Origin: Planococcus chinensis
GTDB taxonomy: Bacteria; Bacillota; Bacilli; Bacillales_A; Planococcaceae
Reading direction: 5' to 3'
NCBI RefSeq assembly: GCF_020071995.1
Contig: NZ_JABWTK010000012.1
Coordinates: 26,019-90,018, forward strand
Length of the DNA: 64,000 nt
Both the position numbers and the translations under genes were made by a program. Below are positions 35,354-43,809 of the stretch, one piece after another. Under the pieces are notes generated by a model. It was not told the DNA's origin, did not search any database, and was given only the letters and a program-made list of their open reading frames with translations. Position 1 is the stretch's first letter, and each line of letters begins with the position of its first letter.

Positions 35354-35735
35354 AGCGCCTGCTCAGCCCCGACAAGCGCTGGAGGGCTTTCCGAAGATGG
35401 CGCTCTTTGCCATCGCCGGAAAGACCGAAGCGACTCGAGGGGCTAGGTGCTGAAGCTGGACAATAAGAAAAGCTGAAATGGCCGTTAAGATTCGAAAGGC
35501 GTAAGATGAGCTGCCGAAGCGGCGTGTCTTCAGCCGCACAGGCAGTTCAGTTTACGACCCGAGAATCTGGCCATTGAAGCTGGACAAAAAAGAAAAGTGT
35601 AGTCGGCTGTTATAGTCCCGAAAAGCGCTGGAGGGCTTGCCGGCCATGGCGTTCTTTGCCATTGACGGAAAGACCGAAGCGACTCGAGGGACTAGCCGAC
35701 GAAACTAGAAAAGAAAAGCTGAAATGGCCGTTTCT
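35341..35735. repeat. Tandem array of ~123-bp structured repeats, three full units and a fragment
   Basis: Units begin at about 35342, 35464, 35589 and 35711 (period 122-125). Each starts AAGAAAAG(C)T and the first two close with GAAGCTGGACAA. Each folds into the same shape: an outer stem, a five- or six-base bulge on the 5' side, an inner stem and an apical hairpin. Outer stems differ but pair within each unit: AGCGCC/GGTGCT, AATGGCC/GGCCATT and GTCGGC/GCCGAC. Inner stems AGCCCC/GGGGCT and AGTCCC/GGGACT also covary. The fourth unit stops after AGCTGAAATGGCCGTT. No coding capacity is seen. Confidence 0.88.
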
Positions 35736-35746
35736 TTAAAAAAGCA

Positions 35747-35795
35747 AAAACCCCTTGGATTTCAGGAAATTCCTGAAATCCAAGGGGTCTTTTAT
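35747..35795. terminator. Long perfect terminator hairpin after the DUF1128 gene
   Basis: Arms of 18 bases, CCCCTTGGATTTCAGGAA and its exact complement, are separated by one base, with a T run on the minus strand. It ends the minus-strand DUF1128 transcript and may also stop read-through from the repeat array. Confidence 0.9.
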
Positions 35796-36013
35796 TTGCG
35801 CAATGAACCAAGTTCCTGTGCGATAGCCTGCATTTCGTTTGGCGTGATGTTGTCGCGGCTTGCGACCATTTCATACAGTTCCTTCAAGTCTTCGTATTTC
35901 GATGAGTTGAAGTGTTCAGGTTTCATTGCATCGGAATTAACCATGCGCAATTTCGCTTTTATTTCTTCAATCATGAATGAGACATTTTCGTTTGATGGTT
36001 GTGAGAGGTCCAT
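35792..36013 (-). CDS. yfkK: DUF1128 family protein (YfkK-like)
   Basis: This 73-aa acidic, mostly helical cytosolic protein contains SFMIEEIKAKLRMVNSDAM and PNEMQAIAQELGSLRK, as in B. subtilis YfkK (DUF1128). The function of the family is unknown. The ATG at 36013 follows AAAGGCAGGAAT. Its stop lies inside the long terminator hairpin region. Confidence 0.85.
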   Translation of the reverse strand: MDLSQPSNENVSFMIEEIKAKLRMVNSDAMKPEHFNSSKYEDLKELYEMVASRDNITPNEMQAIAQELGSLRK

Positions 36014-36071
36014 AATGGATTCCTGCCTTTCGATAGGGTATAACCCATCATTTCACTGTTCAAAAAAAATG

Positions 36072-37445
36072 TCAATTGCCAATACGTGCGGCTTCTTTCG
36101 CTTCTGCTTTTTCTTCTTTGATTTTTGCCACAATGCGCTTCGTTTCAAGCGCAATGACACCGGATAAGCCGAGAAGCCCGATCAAGTTCGGAAGAGCCAT
36201 TAAACCATTCATGATATCGGAGAACATCCAGACGACATCAAGAGAAACGGTGGCACCAATGAATACTACGGCAATAAAGGCGACGCGGTAAACAATCAGA
36301 AGGCTTGGGTTTTTAAATAGATACTGGAAACATTTCTCTCCGTAGTACGACCAGCCGATGATCGTAGAAGAAGCAAAGAAAATGAGTCCAATCGCGACGA
36401 CAATCGGACCGATTGGCCCCAGGAATTGTTCGAAGGCCGCCGTTGTCAGTGCTGAACCTTCAAGGGACTTGTCGGTATACATGCCTGACATGACGATCGT
36501 GATGCCTGTGATCGAACAGATGATCAAAGTATCGATAAACACCTGTGTCATCGATACAAGAGCCTGGCGCCCAGGCATATCCGTCTTGGCAGCTGCTGCG
36601 GCGATAGGAGCGGAACCAAGGCCGGCTTCATTGGAGAAGACTCCTCGGGCAACCCCATACCGGATAGCGGCACCGATTGCACCGCCTACTGCTGCCTCGC
36701 CGGTGAAGGCTGAAGTGAGAATCGTACCGATTGCCGGCAAGATCAATTCGAAATTCAATACCATGATGACCGCTCCGGCAATAAGATAGAACAATGCCAT
36801 AAACGGAACAAAATAAGAAGTGACTTTCCCGATTGTCGTGATGCCGCCTAAAATGACCGCAGCCGCGAAAATCGTCAAAATGATGCCGGTAATCCATGTG
36901 GGTACGTTAAATGTATCCCGGACTACTGCAGCAACCGAGTTGGATTGTGTCCCGTTGCCGATGCCGAACGCAGCAATCGAACCGAAGATGGCAAACATAA
37001 CACCCAGCCACTTCTGTTTCAGGCCATGTTCCAAATAATACATCGGCCCCCCGGCCATTAAACCTTTGGCATCAACAACACGGTATTTCACTGCAAGTAC
37101 AGCTTCTCCGTATTTGGTCGCCATCCCGAAGAATGCCGACATCCACATCCAGAAAACGGCACCCGGTCCGCCCAGAATGACGGCTGTCGCAACACCAACG
37201 ATATTACCGGTGCCGACTGTTGCAGCCAGCGCGGTGGAGAGCGCCTGGAAGTGGCTGATGTCACCTTCTGATTTTGTATCCTGGTTTTTAGTGAATACCA
37301 GTTTTAATGCATAAGGCAAATATCGAACTTGTAAAAGGCCTAAACGAATAGTTAAAAAGATTCCTGTGCCCACCAATAAGATCAGAAGAGGTGGACCCCA
37401 GACAAAACTGCTGATACTGCCCAAAATTGATTCTAGTCGCTCCAT
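36072..37445 (-). CDS. Sodium:alanine/glycine symporter, AGCS family
   Basis: This 457-aa Na+-coupled amino-acid carrier has about 11 helices. The family signature is NIVGVATAVILGGPGAVFWMW (two parts, around residues 95-115), with FSNEAGLGSAPIAAAAAKT near 285. It resembles B. subtilis AlsT. The ATG at 37445 follows AAAAGGGGAAA; an upstream in-frame ATG at 37493 has no site. It takes up alanine or glycine with sodium; which one is not visible. The C-terminus is a charged KIKEEKAEAKEAARIGN tail. Confidence 0.93.
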   Translation of the reverse strand: MERLESILGSISSFVWGPPLLILLVGTGIFLTIRLGLLQVRYLPYALKLVFTKNQDTKSEGDISHFQALSTALAATVGTGNIVGVATAVILGGPGAVFWMWMSAFFGMATKYGEAVLAVKYRVVDAKGLMAGGPMYYLEHGLKQKWLGVMFAIFGSIAAFGIGNGTQSNSVAAVVRDTFNVPTWITGIILTIFAAAVILGGITTIGKVTSYFVPFMALFYLIAGAVIMVLNFELILPAIGTILTSAFTGEAAVGGAIGAAIRYGVARGVFSNEAGLGSAPIAAAAAKTDMPGRQALVSMTQVFIDTLIICSITGITIVMSGMYTDKSLEGSALTTAAFEQFLGPIGPIVVAIGLIFFASSTIIGWSYYGEKCFQYLFKNPSLLIVYRVAFIAVVFIGATVSLDVVWMFSDIMNGLMALPNLIGLLGLSGVIALETKRIVAKIKEEKAEAKEAARIGN

Positions 37446-37636
37446 CGTATTTCCCCTTTTTGTGTATAGTATGGTGTAGCTTCCTTTATTCACCGCCTTT
37501 AGATTTAATATTCCGAAATATTATAGGAAGAGTCAAGGTTTTTCTAAAAATAAAATTTACTAAGTGTTTAAATTTCAGGAGATTAGGGAAAATCCAAAAG
37601 AGACGCAAGTACTACAATTATTGGGAGGAATTCAGG

Positions 37637-38173
37637 ATGAGCCAAAACAAACTATTAACAGGATTACTTATGGGAGCTGCGGTTGGTGTAATTGTATCTT
37701 TATTAGACCGCAACACGCGAAATGATGTAGTGAACAAATCGAAAAAAGTGGGCAGCAGTGCTCAATATTATGCACAAAATAGAAAAGAATTAGTGAATGC
37801 TGTACAACAGCAGACTGAAAAAGTTCAAAATCTTTATTCCCGTATTTCCGAAGACGCTTCTTATGTGGGAGAAAAAGTAAACGAATTGAAAGACTTGACT
37901 CCGCATGTAAAAGAACTGGCAATGGAAACAAAAGAAGCATTTGTTGATACGAAAGATGCAGTCGTCGATTCAAAAGACGATGTGTTGTCTGCATTAAAAG
38001 AAGATAGCCCATCTGCATCTTCATCGTTGGCTGAAGGAAATGATTCAGGTTCTACTGGGACCGGTTCTAACTTTGGATCAACTTCAAATTCATCAGCTGG
38101 ATCGTCAACAGGTTCAACAACTGGATCTACTTCCGGTTTTAATTCCGGTACCGACTCTTCAAAAAAGGCCTAA
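37637..38173 (+). CDS. YtxH-like general-stress-type protein with Ser/Gly/Thr tail
   Basis: This 178-aa protein has one N-terminal hydrophobic helix (LLTGLLMGAAVGVIVSLL), an amphipathic coiled region (40-120) and a low-complexity tail from ~125 made of Gly, Ser and Thr repeats (SAGSSTGSTTGSTSG). The N-terminus follows the YtxH/gas-vesicle-like pattern of small stress-induced membrane-anchored proteins. The tail suggests a flexible or surface-exposed end. The ATG follows GGGAGGAA. Confidence 0.8.
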   Translation: MSQNKLLTGLLMGAAVGVIVSLLDRNTRNDVVNKSKKVGSSAQYYAQNRKELVNAVQQQTEKVQNLYSRISEDASYVGEKVNELKDLTPHVKELAMETKEAFVDTKDAVVDSKDDVLSALKEDSPSASSSLAEGNDSGSTGTGSNFGSTSNSSAGSSTGSTTGSTSGFNSGTDSSKKA

Positions 38174-38223
38174 GTCCGATAGAAACGAAAAACAAAGGCC
38201 ACTTTTCAGAGCCGGAAGAGCGG

Positions 38224-39138
38224 TTGCACAACTTGGCGGTAAGCCATGATGTTACAACCGGAAAAGGATTTTTGAAAGAAGTATTCAAACGGATCAACGA
38301 TATAGATGTTTTAGGACTAGGAGCGCAATTAGCGTTCTTTTTCCTGTTGTCCATATTTCCGCTTCTTATTTTTGTTATCACCTTACTGCCGTATTTGAAT
38401 ATCTCGGAAGACCAGGTTTATAGTTTTCTGGAAGAAGTTGCGCCAGGCGAAGTCTATGTTCTAATTCAAGAAACTTTGACTGAAATATTGACAAAGCAAA
38501 ATGGCGGGTTGCTTTCTTTCGGGATCATTGCGACTATCTGGTCAGCAAGCCTTGGAATGGATGCGCTGATAAAGTCGTTGAACTTTTCTTATGGAGTAGA
38601 GGAAAACCGCCCGTTGCTGATTGCACGGGGCATGTCGATCCTTTCCACTATTTTGATGATTTTCATTTTGATTGTAGCGCTTGTTTTGCCCATTTTCGGC
38701 CGGCAAGTCGGACTCATTATTTTTACATTTCTTGGGTTGGAAGAAGGTTTCCTGGAGTTATGGGGAGCCATCCGATTTACCATTCCATCATTGATCATTT
38801 TCGCGGTATGTGCAGTAATTTACTGGATTGCGCCAAACATCCGGTTGAACGTTAAAAGTGTCATTGTGGGAGCCGGGTTTACAGCGATTGGCTGGATTGT
38901 CATTTCTTATGTTTTTTCCATCTACATCAATAACTTTGCTAACTTCTCGGCGACATACGGCAGTATTGGCGGAATTATTGTGCTGATGCTTTGGCTGTAC
39001 TTATCTGCAATGCTTTTGTTGGTGGGGGGCCAGATCAATGCCGTCATGCAGGGAAGAAGCGACATGATCGCCACCAAAAAGAAAAAGCGCCGGCGGTTTT
39101 TCCGGCTTAAAAGAAAAAAAACGATTCACACCAAGTAA
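38224..39138 (+). CDS. YihY/BrkB-family membrane protein (YfkH-like)
   Basis: This ~304-aa protein has six or so helices. The motif LGAQLAFFFLLSIFPLLIFV near residue 33 and the later GSIGGIIVLMLWLYLSAMLLLVGGQINA are diagnostic of the YihY (BrkB) family, often mislabelled ribonuclease BN. Function is unproven; a transport role is often supposed. The C-terminus is very basic (KKKKRRRFFRLKRKKT). The start is uncertain: TTG at 38224 after GGAAG is the best candidate, as there is no in-frame ATG and the frame is open back into the preceding gene. Confidence 0.82.
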   Translation: MHNLAVSHDVTTGKGFLKEVFKRINDIDVLGLGAQLAFFFLLSIFPLLIFVITLLPYLNISEDQVYSFLEEVAPGEVYVLIQETLTEILTKQNGGLLSFGIIATIWSASLGMDALIKSLNFSYGVEENRPLLIARGMSILSTILMIFILIVALVLPIFGRQVGLIIFTFLGLEEGFLELWGAIRFTIPSLIIFAVCAVIYWIAPNIRLNVKSVIVGAGFTAIGWIVISYVFSIYINNFANFSATYGSIGGIIVLMLWLYLSAMLLLVGGQINAVMQGRSDMIATKKKKRRRFFRLKRKKTIHTK

Positions 39139-39166
39139 AAAAATCTTGGCGTGAATCGTTTTTTAT
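39114..39166. terminator. Terminator at the end of the yihY-like gene
   Basis: The long stem AACGATTCACACCAAG/CTTGGCGTGAATCGTT has A and T runs on its sides; the left arm is inside the coding end. It serves two convergent genes. Confidence 0.9.
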
Positions 39167-39357
39167 TATTCGCCGCTTGGGCGTGCTTTGAACTGCTGCA
39201 TTTTGTCATCCAGTTCGTCGACCATGGCGATCAAGCGGTCAATATCTTCAAGTTCGGCAGTTTCAGGCTCGATGGCATCCAATACTTCCAAAAACATGTT
39301 TAAGCGCTGCTTCATGTAAGTGACTTGCTGTTCTTTATTTGTTATGGATTTACCCAT
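39166..39357 (-). CDS. SE1561-family small protein
   Basis: This is a 63-aa acidic helical protein. The core YMKQRLNMFLEVLDAIEPE followed by TAELEDIDRLIAMVDELD matches the small Bacillales family named after Staphylococcus epidermidis SE1561; its function is unknown. The ATG at 39357 follows AGAGGTG; an upstream start at 39411 would overlap that site. It is convergent with yihY. Confidence 0.82.
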   Translation of the reverse strand: MGKSITNKEQQVTYMKQRLNMFLEVLDAIEPETAELEDIDRLIAMVDELDDKMQQFKARPSGE

Positions 39358-39637
39358 TCGGAACACCTCTTTTCGCCTGTTAATGATAGCTGAAAACTGT
39401 AAGAAATTCAATAAAAGCTAGGTAAAAAGCGTTATTTTACTCGTTTAAATGTTTTGAATATTTACTTTATTTATTTTTCATGTTAAGGTGGTGTTAATCA
39501 AATGAGAGGGGAGGCCGAAGTGAATCGTCGAAACCAATCGCTGTAGGAAGATGAAGGAGGGGGTTCGAACATTTCACCGGCAGCTTAGCCGAAGAAATCG
39601 AATTATGAAAATTCAATTGGATATTGCAAAAACTTAA

Positions 39638-39680
39638 AGGCTCAGCCGGAATCTGAAACCAGATACGGACTGAGCCTATT
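39638..39680 (-). terminator. Terminator after the OsmC gene
   Basis: AGGCTCAG/CTGAGCCT with an inner ATCTG/CAGAT extension ends the minus-strand osmC transcript. Bases 39412-39637 upstream hold no gene I can support. Confidence 0.78.
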
Positions 39681-39686
39681 TCATGT

Positions 39687-40067
39687 TTATAGAACTTCGT
39701 ATGTTTCAACGATGTCAATTGAATGTTCCATCGTGCGCACCATCGAACAGTTCTTACGCGTCAATTCCATTACACGCGGCATTTTCGCTGGATCAATATC
39801 GCCTTTTAAGGTGAAATGCAGATGCACTTTGGAAACCCGGCTTGCTTCTTCTTCAATGCGCACCACATCTTTTACTTCAATTTGGATGTCTTCCGCCGGC
39901 ATTCTCATTTTATCCAGCACTTTCCGCATAACCCCACCGCTGCACACCGCTAAAGAAGAGACAAGCAGCTGATAAGGCCGGAATCCATATTCTTCGTTGC
40001 CTGATATTAAAAGCTCACCGAATGGCAATGTTCCGGTAAAGCCATTTTCGTTCATTGAAAATTTCAT
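39687..40067 (-). CDS. OsmC-family peroxidase-like protein
   Basis: This 126-aa OsmC/Ohr-fold protein has the two conserved cysteines Cys42 (LAVCSGGVM) and Cys107 (KNCSMV), which form the thiol site that reduces organic hydroperoxides in characterised members. The short length is typical of the YhfA-like OsmC subgroup rather than Ohr, so peroxide specificity is uncertain. The ATG at 40067 follows AAGGAGGCG. Confidence 0.9.
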   Translation of the reverse strand: MKFSMNENGFTGTLPFGELLISGNEEYGFRPYQLLVSSLAVCSGGVMRKVLDKMRMPAEDIQIEVKDVVRIEEEASRVSKVHLHFTLKGDIDPAKMPRVMELTRKNCSMVRTMEHSIDIVETYEVL

Positions 40068-40146
40068 CGATTTTCGCCTCCTTATGGTAAAATTGTATCT
40101 GAATTCTAAAGAAAGATAAAAGAACGTGCTTGAGCAGGAGGTTCAG

Positions 40147-41337
40147 ATGAAGATTTTTTTAAAAAGCGAACGAGCCCGTTTTTGGGTTTTAGTCGCCATT
40201 GTTTCAATCTCAGGTTTTTCTCAAGGGATGCTGCTGCCGCTAATTGCTGTTATTTTTGAACAGGATGGGGTATCCTCCGCTTTAAATGGCTTGAGCGCTA
40301 CAGGGTTGTACATAGGAACATTAGTAATTGCACCTCTTATGGAGCCGCAGTTGCGGAGATTCGGCTATAAACCGTTGATTTTGATAGGAGGCGGACTGGT
40401 CATTGCATCGCTATTGGCATTTCCGCTTTGGAAAAGTGTGCTGTTTTGGTTTGTTCTGCGGGTGCTGATTGGCATCGGGGACCAAGCGCTGCATTTTTCC
40501 ACTCAAACCTGGATTACCTCATTTTCACCACAGTACCGGCTTGGGCGGAATATCGCCATTTACGGCATGTCTTTTAGTGTCGGTTTCGGAGCGGGCCCAT
40601 TGTTCGTTCCGCTCGTTGGAATTTTTGAAGCTTTGCCGTTTATCGTCTCAGGAATTCTGTGCTTGATTGCCTGGTCGCTTGTGTTTTTGCTGAAAAACGA
40701 TTTTCCGGAAACTTCAGCTGGACCGATGGCGCAAAAAGGGACGCTTGGGCGTTTCAAAGCCGCCATCGTCATCGGCTGGATCGCTTTCTTGCCGCCATTG
40801 GGATACGGCTTTTTGGAGGCTTCCTTGAACGCCATTTTCCCGGTTTACGCGTTAAGGCAATCGATTGAGGTGGCGATGGTCTCTTATATGCTGGCTGCTT
40901 TTTCAGTCGGAGCAATTGCGACCCAATTGCCGCTTGGGACATTAAGCGACCGGATCGGCAGGCGCAAAGTGCTGCTGCTTGCTTTGTTTGGCGGGGCAGC
41001 GGCGTTCGGAACAGCCAGTTTCTTCGAATCGAACGCTTGGGCAACCTTAGCCTTATTTATCGTTGCTGGGATGTTTGTCGGCTCCATGTTCTCTCTGGGC
41101 ATCTCCTATATGGCTGACCTCATGCCAAGGGACCTGCTGCCAACAGGCAATCTTTTATGCGGCATAGCCTTTAGCATCGGCAGTCTTGCAGGTCCTGCTC
41201 TCGGAGGATTATTTCTTGACCTTACCAAGGAGCTGAGTTTTCTGCTGCTCATTGCCGCGATGCTGCTCGTCATTTTCACGATCATCGCTCTTCGCAGCAA
41301 TGCCGTATCCAATCCTGCAATTGAAAAAACTCTATAA
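40147..41337 (+). CDS. MFS transporter
   Basis: This 396-aa major-facilitator carrier has about 12 helices. The loop motif LSDRIGRRKVLLLALFGG between helices 8 and 9 (DRxGRR type) is clear, and a related sequence FGYKPLIL follows helix 2. It is of the small-solute or drug-efflux type; the substrate is not evident. The ATG at 40147 follows AGGAGG; the GTG at 40126 is upstream of that site. It is divergent from osmC and ends in a strong terminator. Confidence 0.88.
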   Translation: MKIFLKSERARFWVLVAIVSISGFSQGMLLPLIAVIFEQDGVSSALNGLSATGLYIGTLVIAPLMEPQLRRFGYKPLILIGGGLVIASLLAFPLWKSVLFWFVLRVLIGIGDQALHFSTQTWITSFSPQYRLGRNIAIYGMSFSVGFGAGPLFVPLVGIFEALPFIVSGILCLIAWSLVFLLKNDFPETSAGPMAQKGTLGRFKAAIVIGWIAFLPPLGYGFLEASLNAIFPVYALRQSIEVAMVSYMLAAFSVGAIATQLPLGTLSDRIGRRKVLLLALFGGAAAFGTASFFESNAWATLALFIVAGMFVGSMFSLGISYMADLMPRDLLPTGNLLCGIAFSIGSLAGPALGGLFLDLTKELSFLLLIAAMLLVIFTIIALRSNAVSNPAIEKTL

Positions 41338-41345
41338 GTGGATAG

Positions 41346-41382
41346 AAAAAGAACTTCCGATAGTTTCGGAAGTTCTTTTTAT
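41346..41382. terminator. Terminator between the MFS and rlmCD-paralogue genes
   Basis: AAAAGAACTTCCGA and its complement around TAGTT have A and T runs on the two sides. Confidence 0.9.
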
Positions 41383-41412
41383 TTGAAACGAGTTTTCTTT
41401 AAGTATTACTGG

Positions 41413-42777
41413 TTATTTTCTCTCCAACAGGCAAACCGCTTCGACTTGTGCAGTCTGCGGGAACATATCGACTGGCTGAATATACTTGATGCGATAAACT
41501 TTTGTTAATTGCTGCAAATCTTTTGCCAATGTGGAAGGGTTGCAGGATGTGTAAACAAAACGTTTCGGCTTCACAGTCAAAATGGTTTTTAACAATGAAT
41601 CAGCCAAACCGGTACGTGGAGGGTCGACCGTCAGGACATCGGGAACAAAATCTTCCTTGCTCCAGAGTTCAAGCCATTTTTCAGCGGTCCCGGTAACGTA
41701 CTTCGCTTTGACGCCTTGCCGCTTGGCATTTGCTTTCGCATCGACGACACTGTCGTGGATGATGTCCATACCGCGAAGCTCGCCGGCTCCGTCTGCCAGC
41801 CATAAGCCGATGGTGCCAACTCCGCAATACGCGTCCACTACTTTTTCGGTGCCTGTCAATTGGGCGGCGCGTTTAATTTCATCATACAATTTGACGGTTT
41901 GTGTTGGATTCAATTGGAAAAAAGCGCGCGCTGATAAATCGAAAGCGAGTTCGCCGAGTTCTTCATGAATCGTGTCTTTGCCGTAAAGCGTGATGGTTTC
42001 TTCTCCGAAAATAAGAGAAGTTTTTTCTTTGTTGATATTTTGGACAATCGACACGAGGTTAATATCGATTGCTTTCAATTTCTCCAGCAATAATTCCTTT
42101 TGTGGAATTTTAGAGCGGGTCGTTACCAGCACCAATTGAATTTCGCCGGTTTTAAGGCCGGTGCGCACAACAATGGTCCGGATGATGCCTTTCATCGTCT
42201 TGCCGTCATAAATCGGCATTTTCAATTCTTCCAGAATGCGTTTGACGGCATTGGTAATGACCGTCGTATCCGGATGCTGAACCAGGCATTGTTCAATATC
42301 CAGCAGTTGATGCGAACCTTCTGCAAACAAGCCGGCAATCACTTTTGTGCCTTTCAAGCGGGTCTGGAACTGGCTTTTGTTGCGGTAATGCCACGGATCT
42401 TCCATGCCGATCGTCTCGTTGACCAAGACATCGGTGCCTTTTAAATAACGCTCCAACGCTTGGACGACCAAGTCACGCTTTTCCACCAATTGCTGGCTGT
42501 AGGTCATGTGCTGCAGCTGGCAGCCGCCGCACGCGTCGTAAATCGGGCATGGCGGTGTCTGGCGATGCGGTGACGGCTTGCGCATTTTCAAAATGCGCGC
42601 TTCTGCAAAATTCCGCTTGATGTTCGTTACTTGGGCAGTGATTTCTTCTCCAGGCAATGCCCCGGGCACGAAAATGACATTTCTTTTGAAAAAGCCAATG
42701 CCCTCACCGTTGATGCCGAGCCGTTTGATCGTCAGCGGAAACTTTTGCCCTTCTTCTATGATCGGTTTATCGTTCAT
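41413..42777 (-). CDS. RNA (uracil-C5)-methyltransferase, RlmCD/YfjO-type paralogue
   Basis: This 454-aa SAM-dependent RNA methyltransferase is of the TrmA/RlmC/RlmD family. An N-terminal TRAM domain, the iron-sulfur motif [26 protein letters not shown] and the catalytic [11 protein letters not shown] are all intact. It differs clearly from the copy at 8319-9683 (N-terminus, DPPRTG against DPPRKG), so this is an old paralogue like B. subtilis YfjO beside YefA. Whether it modifies a different uracil or tRNA is not known. The ATG at 42777 has only a weak site. Confidence 0.9.
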   Translation of the reverse strand: MNDKPIIEEGQKFPLTIKRLGINGEGIGFFKRNVIFVPGALPGEEITAQVTNIKRNFAEARILKMRKPSPHRQTPPCPIYDACGGCQLQHMTYSQQLVEKRDLVVQALERYLKGTDVLVNETIGMEDPWHYRNKSQFQTRLKGTKVIAGLFAEGSHQLLDIEQCLVQHPDTTVITNAVKRILEELKMPIYDGKTMKGIIRTIVVRTGLKTGEIQLVLVTTRSKIPQKELLLEKLKAIDINLVSIVQNINKEKTSLIFGEETITLYGKDTIHEELGELAFDLSARAFFQLNPTQTVKLYDEIKRAAQLTGTEKVVDAYCGVGTIGLWLADGAGELRGMDIIHDSVVDAKANAKRQGVKAKYVTGTAEKWLELWSKEDFVPDVLTVDPPRTGLADSLLKTILTVKPKRFVYTSCNPSTLAKDLQQLTKVYRIKYIQPVDMFPQTAQVEAVCLLERK

Positions 42778-42817
42778 CTCTTCACGTCCTTAATGTAATC
42801 ATCCCTTCATTATAGTC

Positions 42818-43717
42818 TTATTTGAAGATATCAGCCAGTGCCGATTGCAAATCAGGGAAAGCGAATTGGAACCCTTCACGTTCCAGTACAGTCGGCAATA
42901 CGCGCTGCCCGGTGAGGACCAACTGGCTTTTTTCGCCAAGCAGCGCTTTCATGGCAAAGGAAGGGACAGGCAGCCAGTGCGGTTTATGCAGGGCTTCGGC
43001 AATTCCTTTGCCGAAATCCTTCATCTGTTTTGGTTGTGGTGCGGTGACATTGAATGGGCCTTCAATCGCTTCATTTTCCATGGCAAATTGAATCGCGCGT
43101 GCCACATCTTTTACGTGAATCCACGACAGCCACTGTTTGCCGGAACCCACTGTGCCGCCGACAAATAATTTGTACGGCAGCGACATCAGCGGCAAGGCAC
43201 CGTCTTTTTTGCCGAGGATGATGCCAAATCGGCCGTAAGCGACCCGGACGCCGTGGTATTTGGCATGGTCTGCAAGCTTTTCCCAATCGATGACGGTGCG
43301 GGCGAGAAAATCTTTTCCGAAATCTCGTGATGCTTCCGTATATGTAACAACATCCGAAGGCGCATAAACCCCAATGGCACTGGCATTGATCAAGACGCGC
43401 GGCTTCTTGTTGAGTTTTCCGATGATGCGAAGCACTTCTTCTGTGGCTTCCATCCGGCTATCGTAAATTTCGCGCTTTTGTTCTTTGCTCCAGCGGCCGT
43501 CATTGATCGAGGTGCCAGCCAGGTTAATGATGGCGTCGACGCCTTCCAATTGCCTCTCAGGATACGCACCATTTTTCAGCCACTGTACATATTTGGTATT
43601 TGCCGTCGAACGTTTAGGGCTTCTTGTCAAAATGTAAACCATGTGTCCGCCGCTATGGAACAAGCGCGTCAATTCCTTGCCGACAAAACCCGTCCCGCCT
43701 GTAATTGCTATCTTCAT
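42818..43717 (-). CDS. yfhF: TIGR01777-family NAD-dependent epimerase/oxidoreductase (YfhF)
   Basis: This 299-aa extended short-chain-dehydrogenase-fold protein starts with the nucleotide-binding MKIAITGGTGFVG. DGRWSKEQKREIYDSR and the C-terminal LTGQRVLPTVLEREGF are typical of the SulA/YfhF group, whose reaction is unknown. The ATG at 43717 follows TGGAGGCG. As in B. subtilis it is divergent from recX. Confidence 0.9.
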   Translation of the reverse strand: MKIAITGGTGFVGKELTRLFHSGGHMVYILTRSPKRSTANTKYVQWLKNGAYPERQLEGVDAIINLAGTSINDGRWSKEQKREIYDSRMEATEEVLRIIGKLNKKPRVLINASAIGVYAPSDVVTYTEASRDFGKDFLARTVIDWEKLADHAKYHGVRVAYGRFGIILGKKDGALPLMSLPYKLFVGGTVGSGKQWLSWIHVKDVARAIQFAMENEAIEGPFNVTAPQPKQMKDFGKGIAEALHKPHWLPVPSFAMKALLGEKSQLVLTGQRVLPTVLEREGFQFAFPDLQSALADIFK

Positions 43718-43809
43718 CCGTATCGCCTCCATTTCTTCTAATAATACCCGCAATCCATGCATTTAAGCATTTGAAAGGGTATAATGGGATAGGAAGAGAG
43801 GTGCCGTAA

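Noticed and set aside
35341..35735. Array of regularly spaced repeats as a CRISPR
   Set aside because: The period is 122-125 bp, the units pair internally over their whole length, no unique 30-40 bp spacers exist and no cas genes are near.
38040..38249. Overlapping Gln/Leu-rich frame at the end of the YtxH-like gene
   Set aside because: It is a frame shadow of the Gly/Ser/Thr repeat tail; repetitive codons keep alternate frames open.
39412..39637. Small coding gene between the SE1561-like gene and osmC
   Set aside because: The only ATG with a moderate ribosome binding site (39502) gives a 14-residue frame with no features; treated as non-coding.
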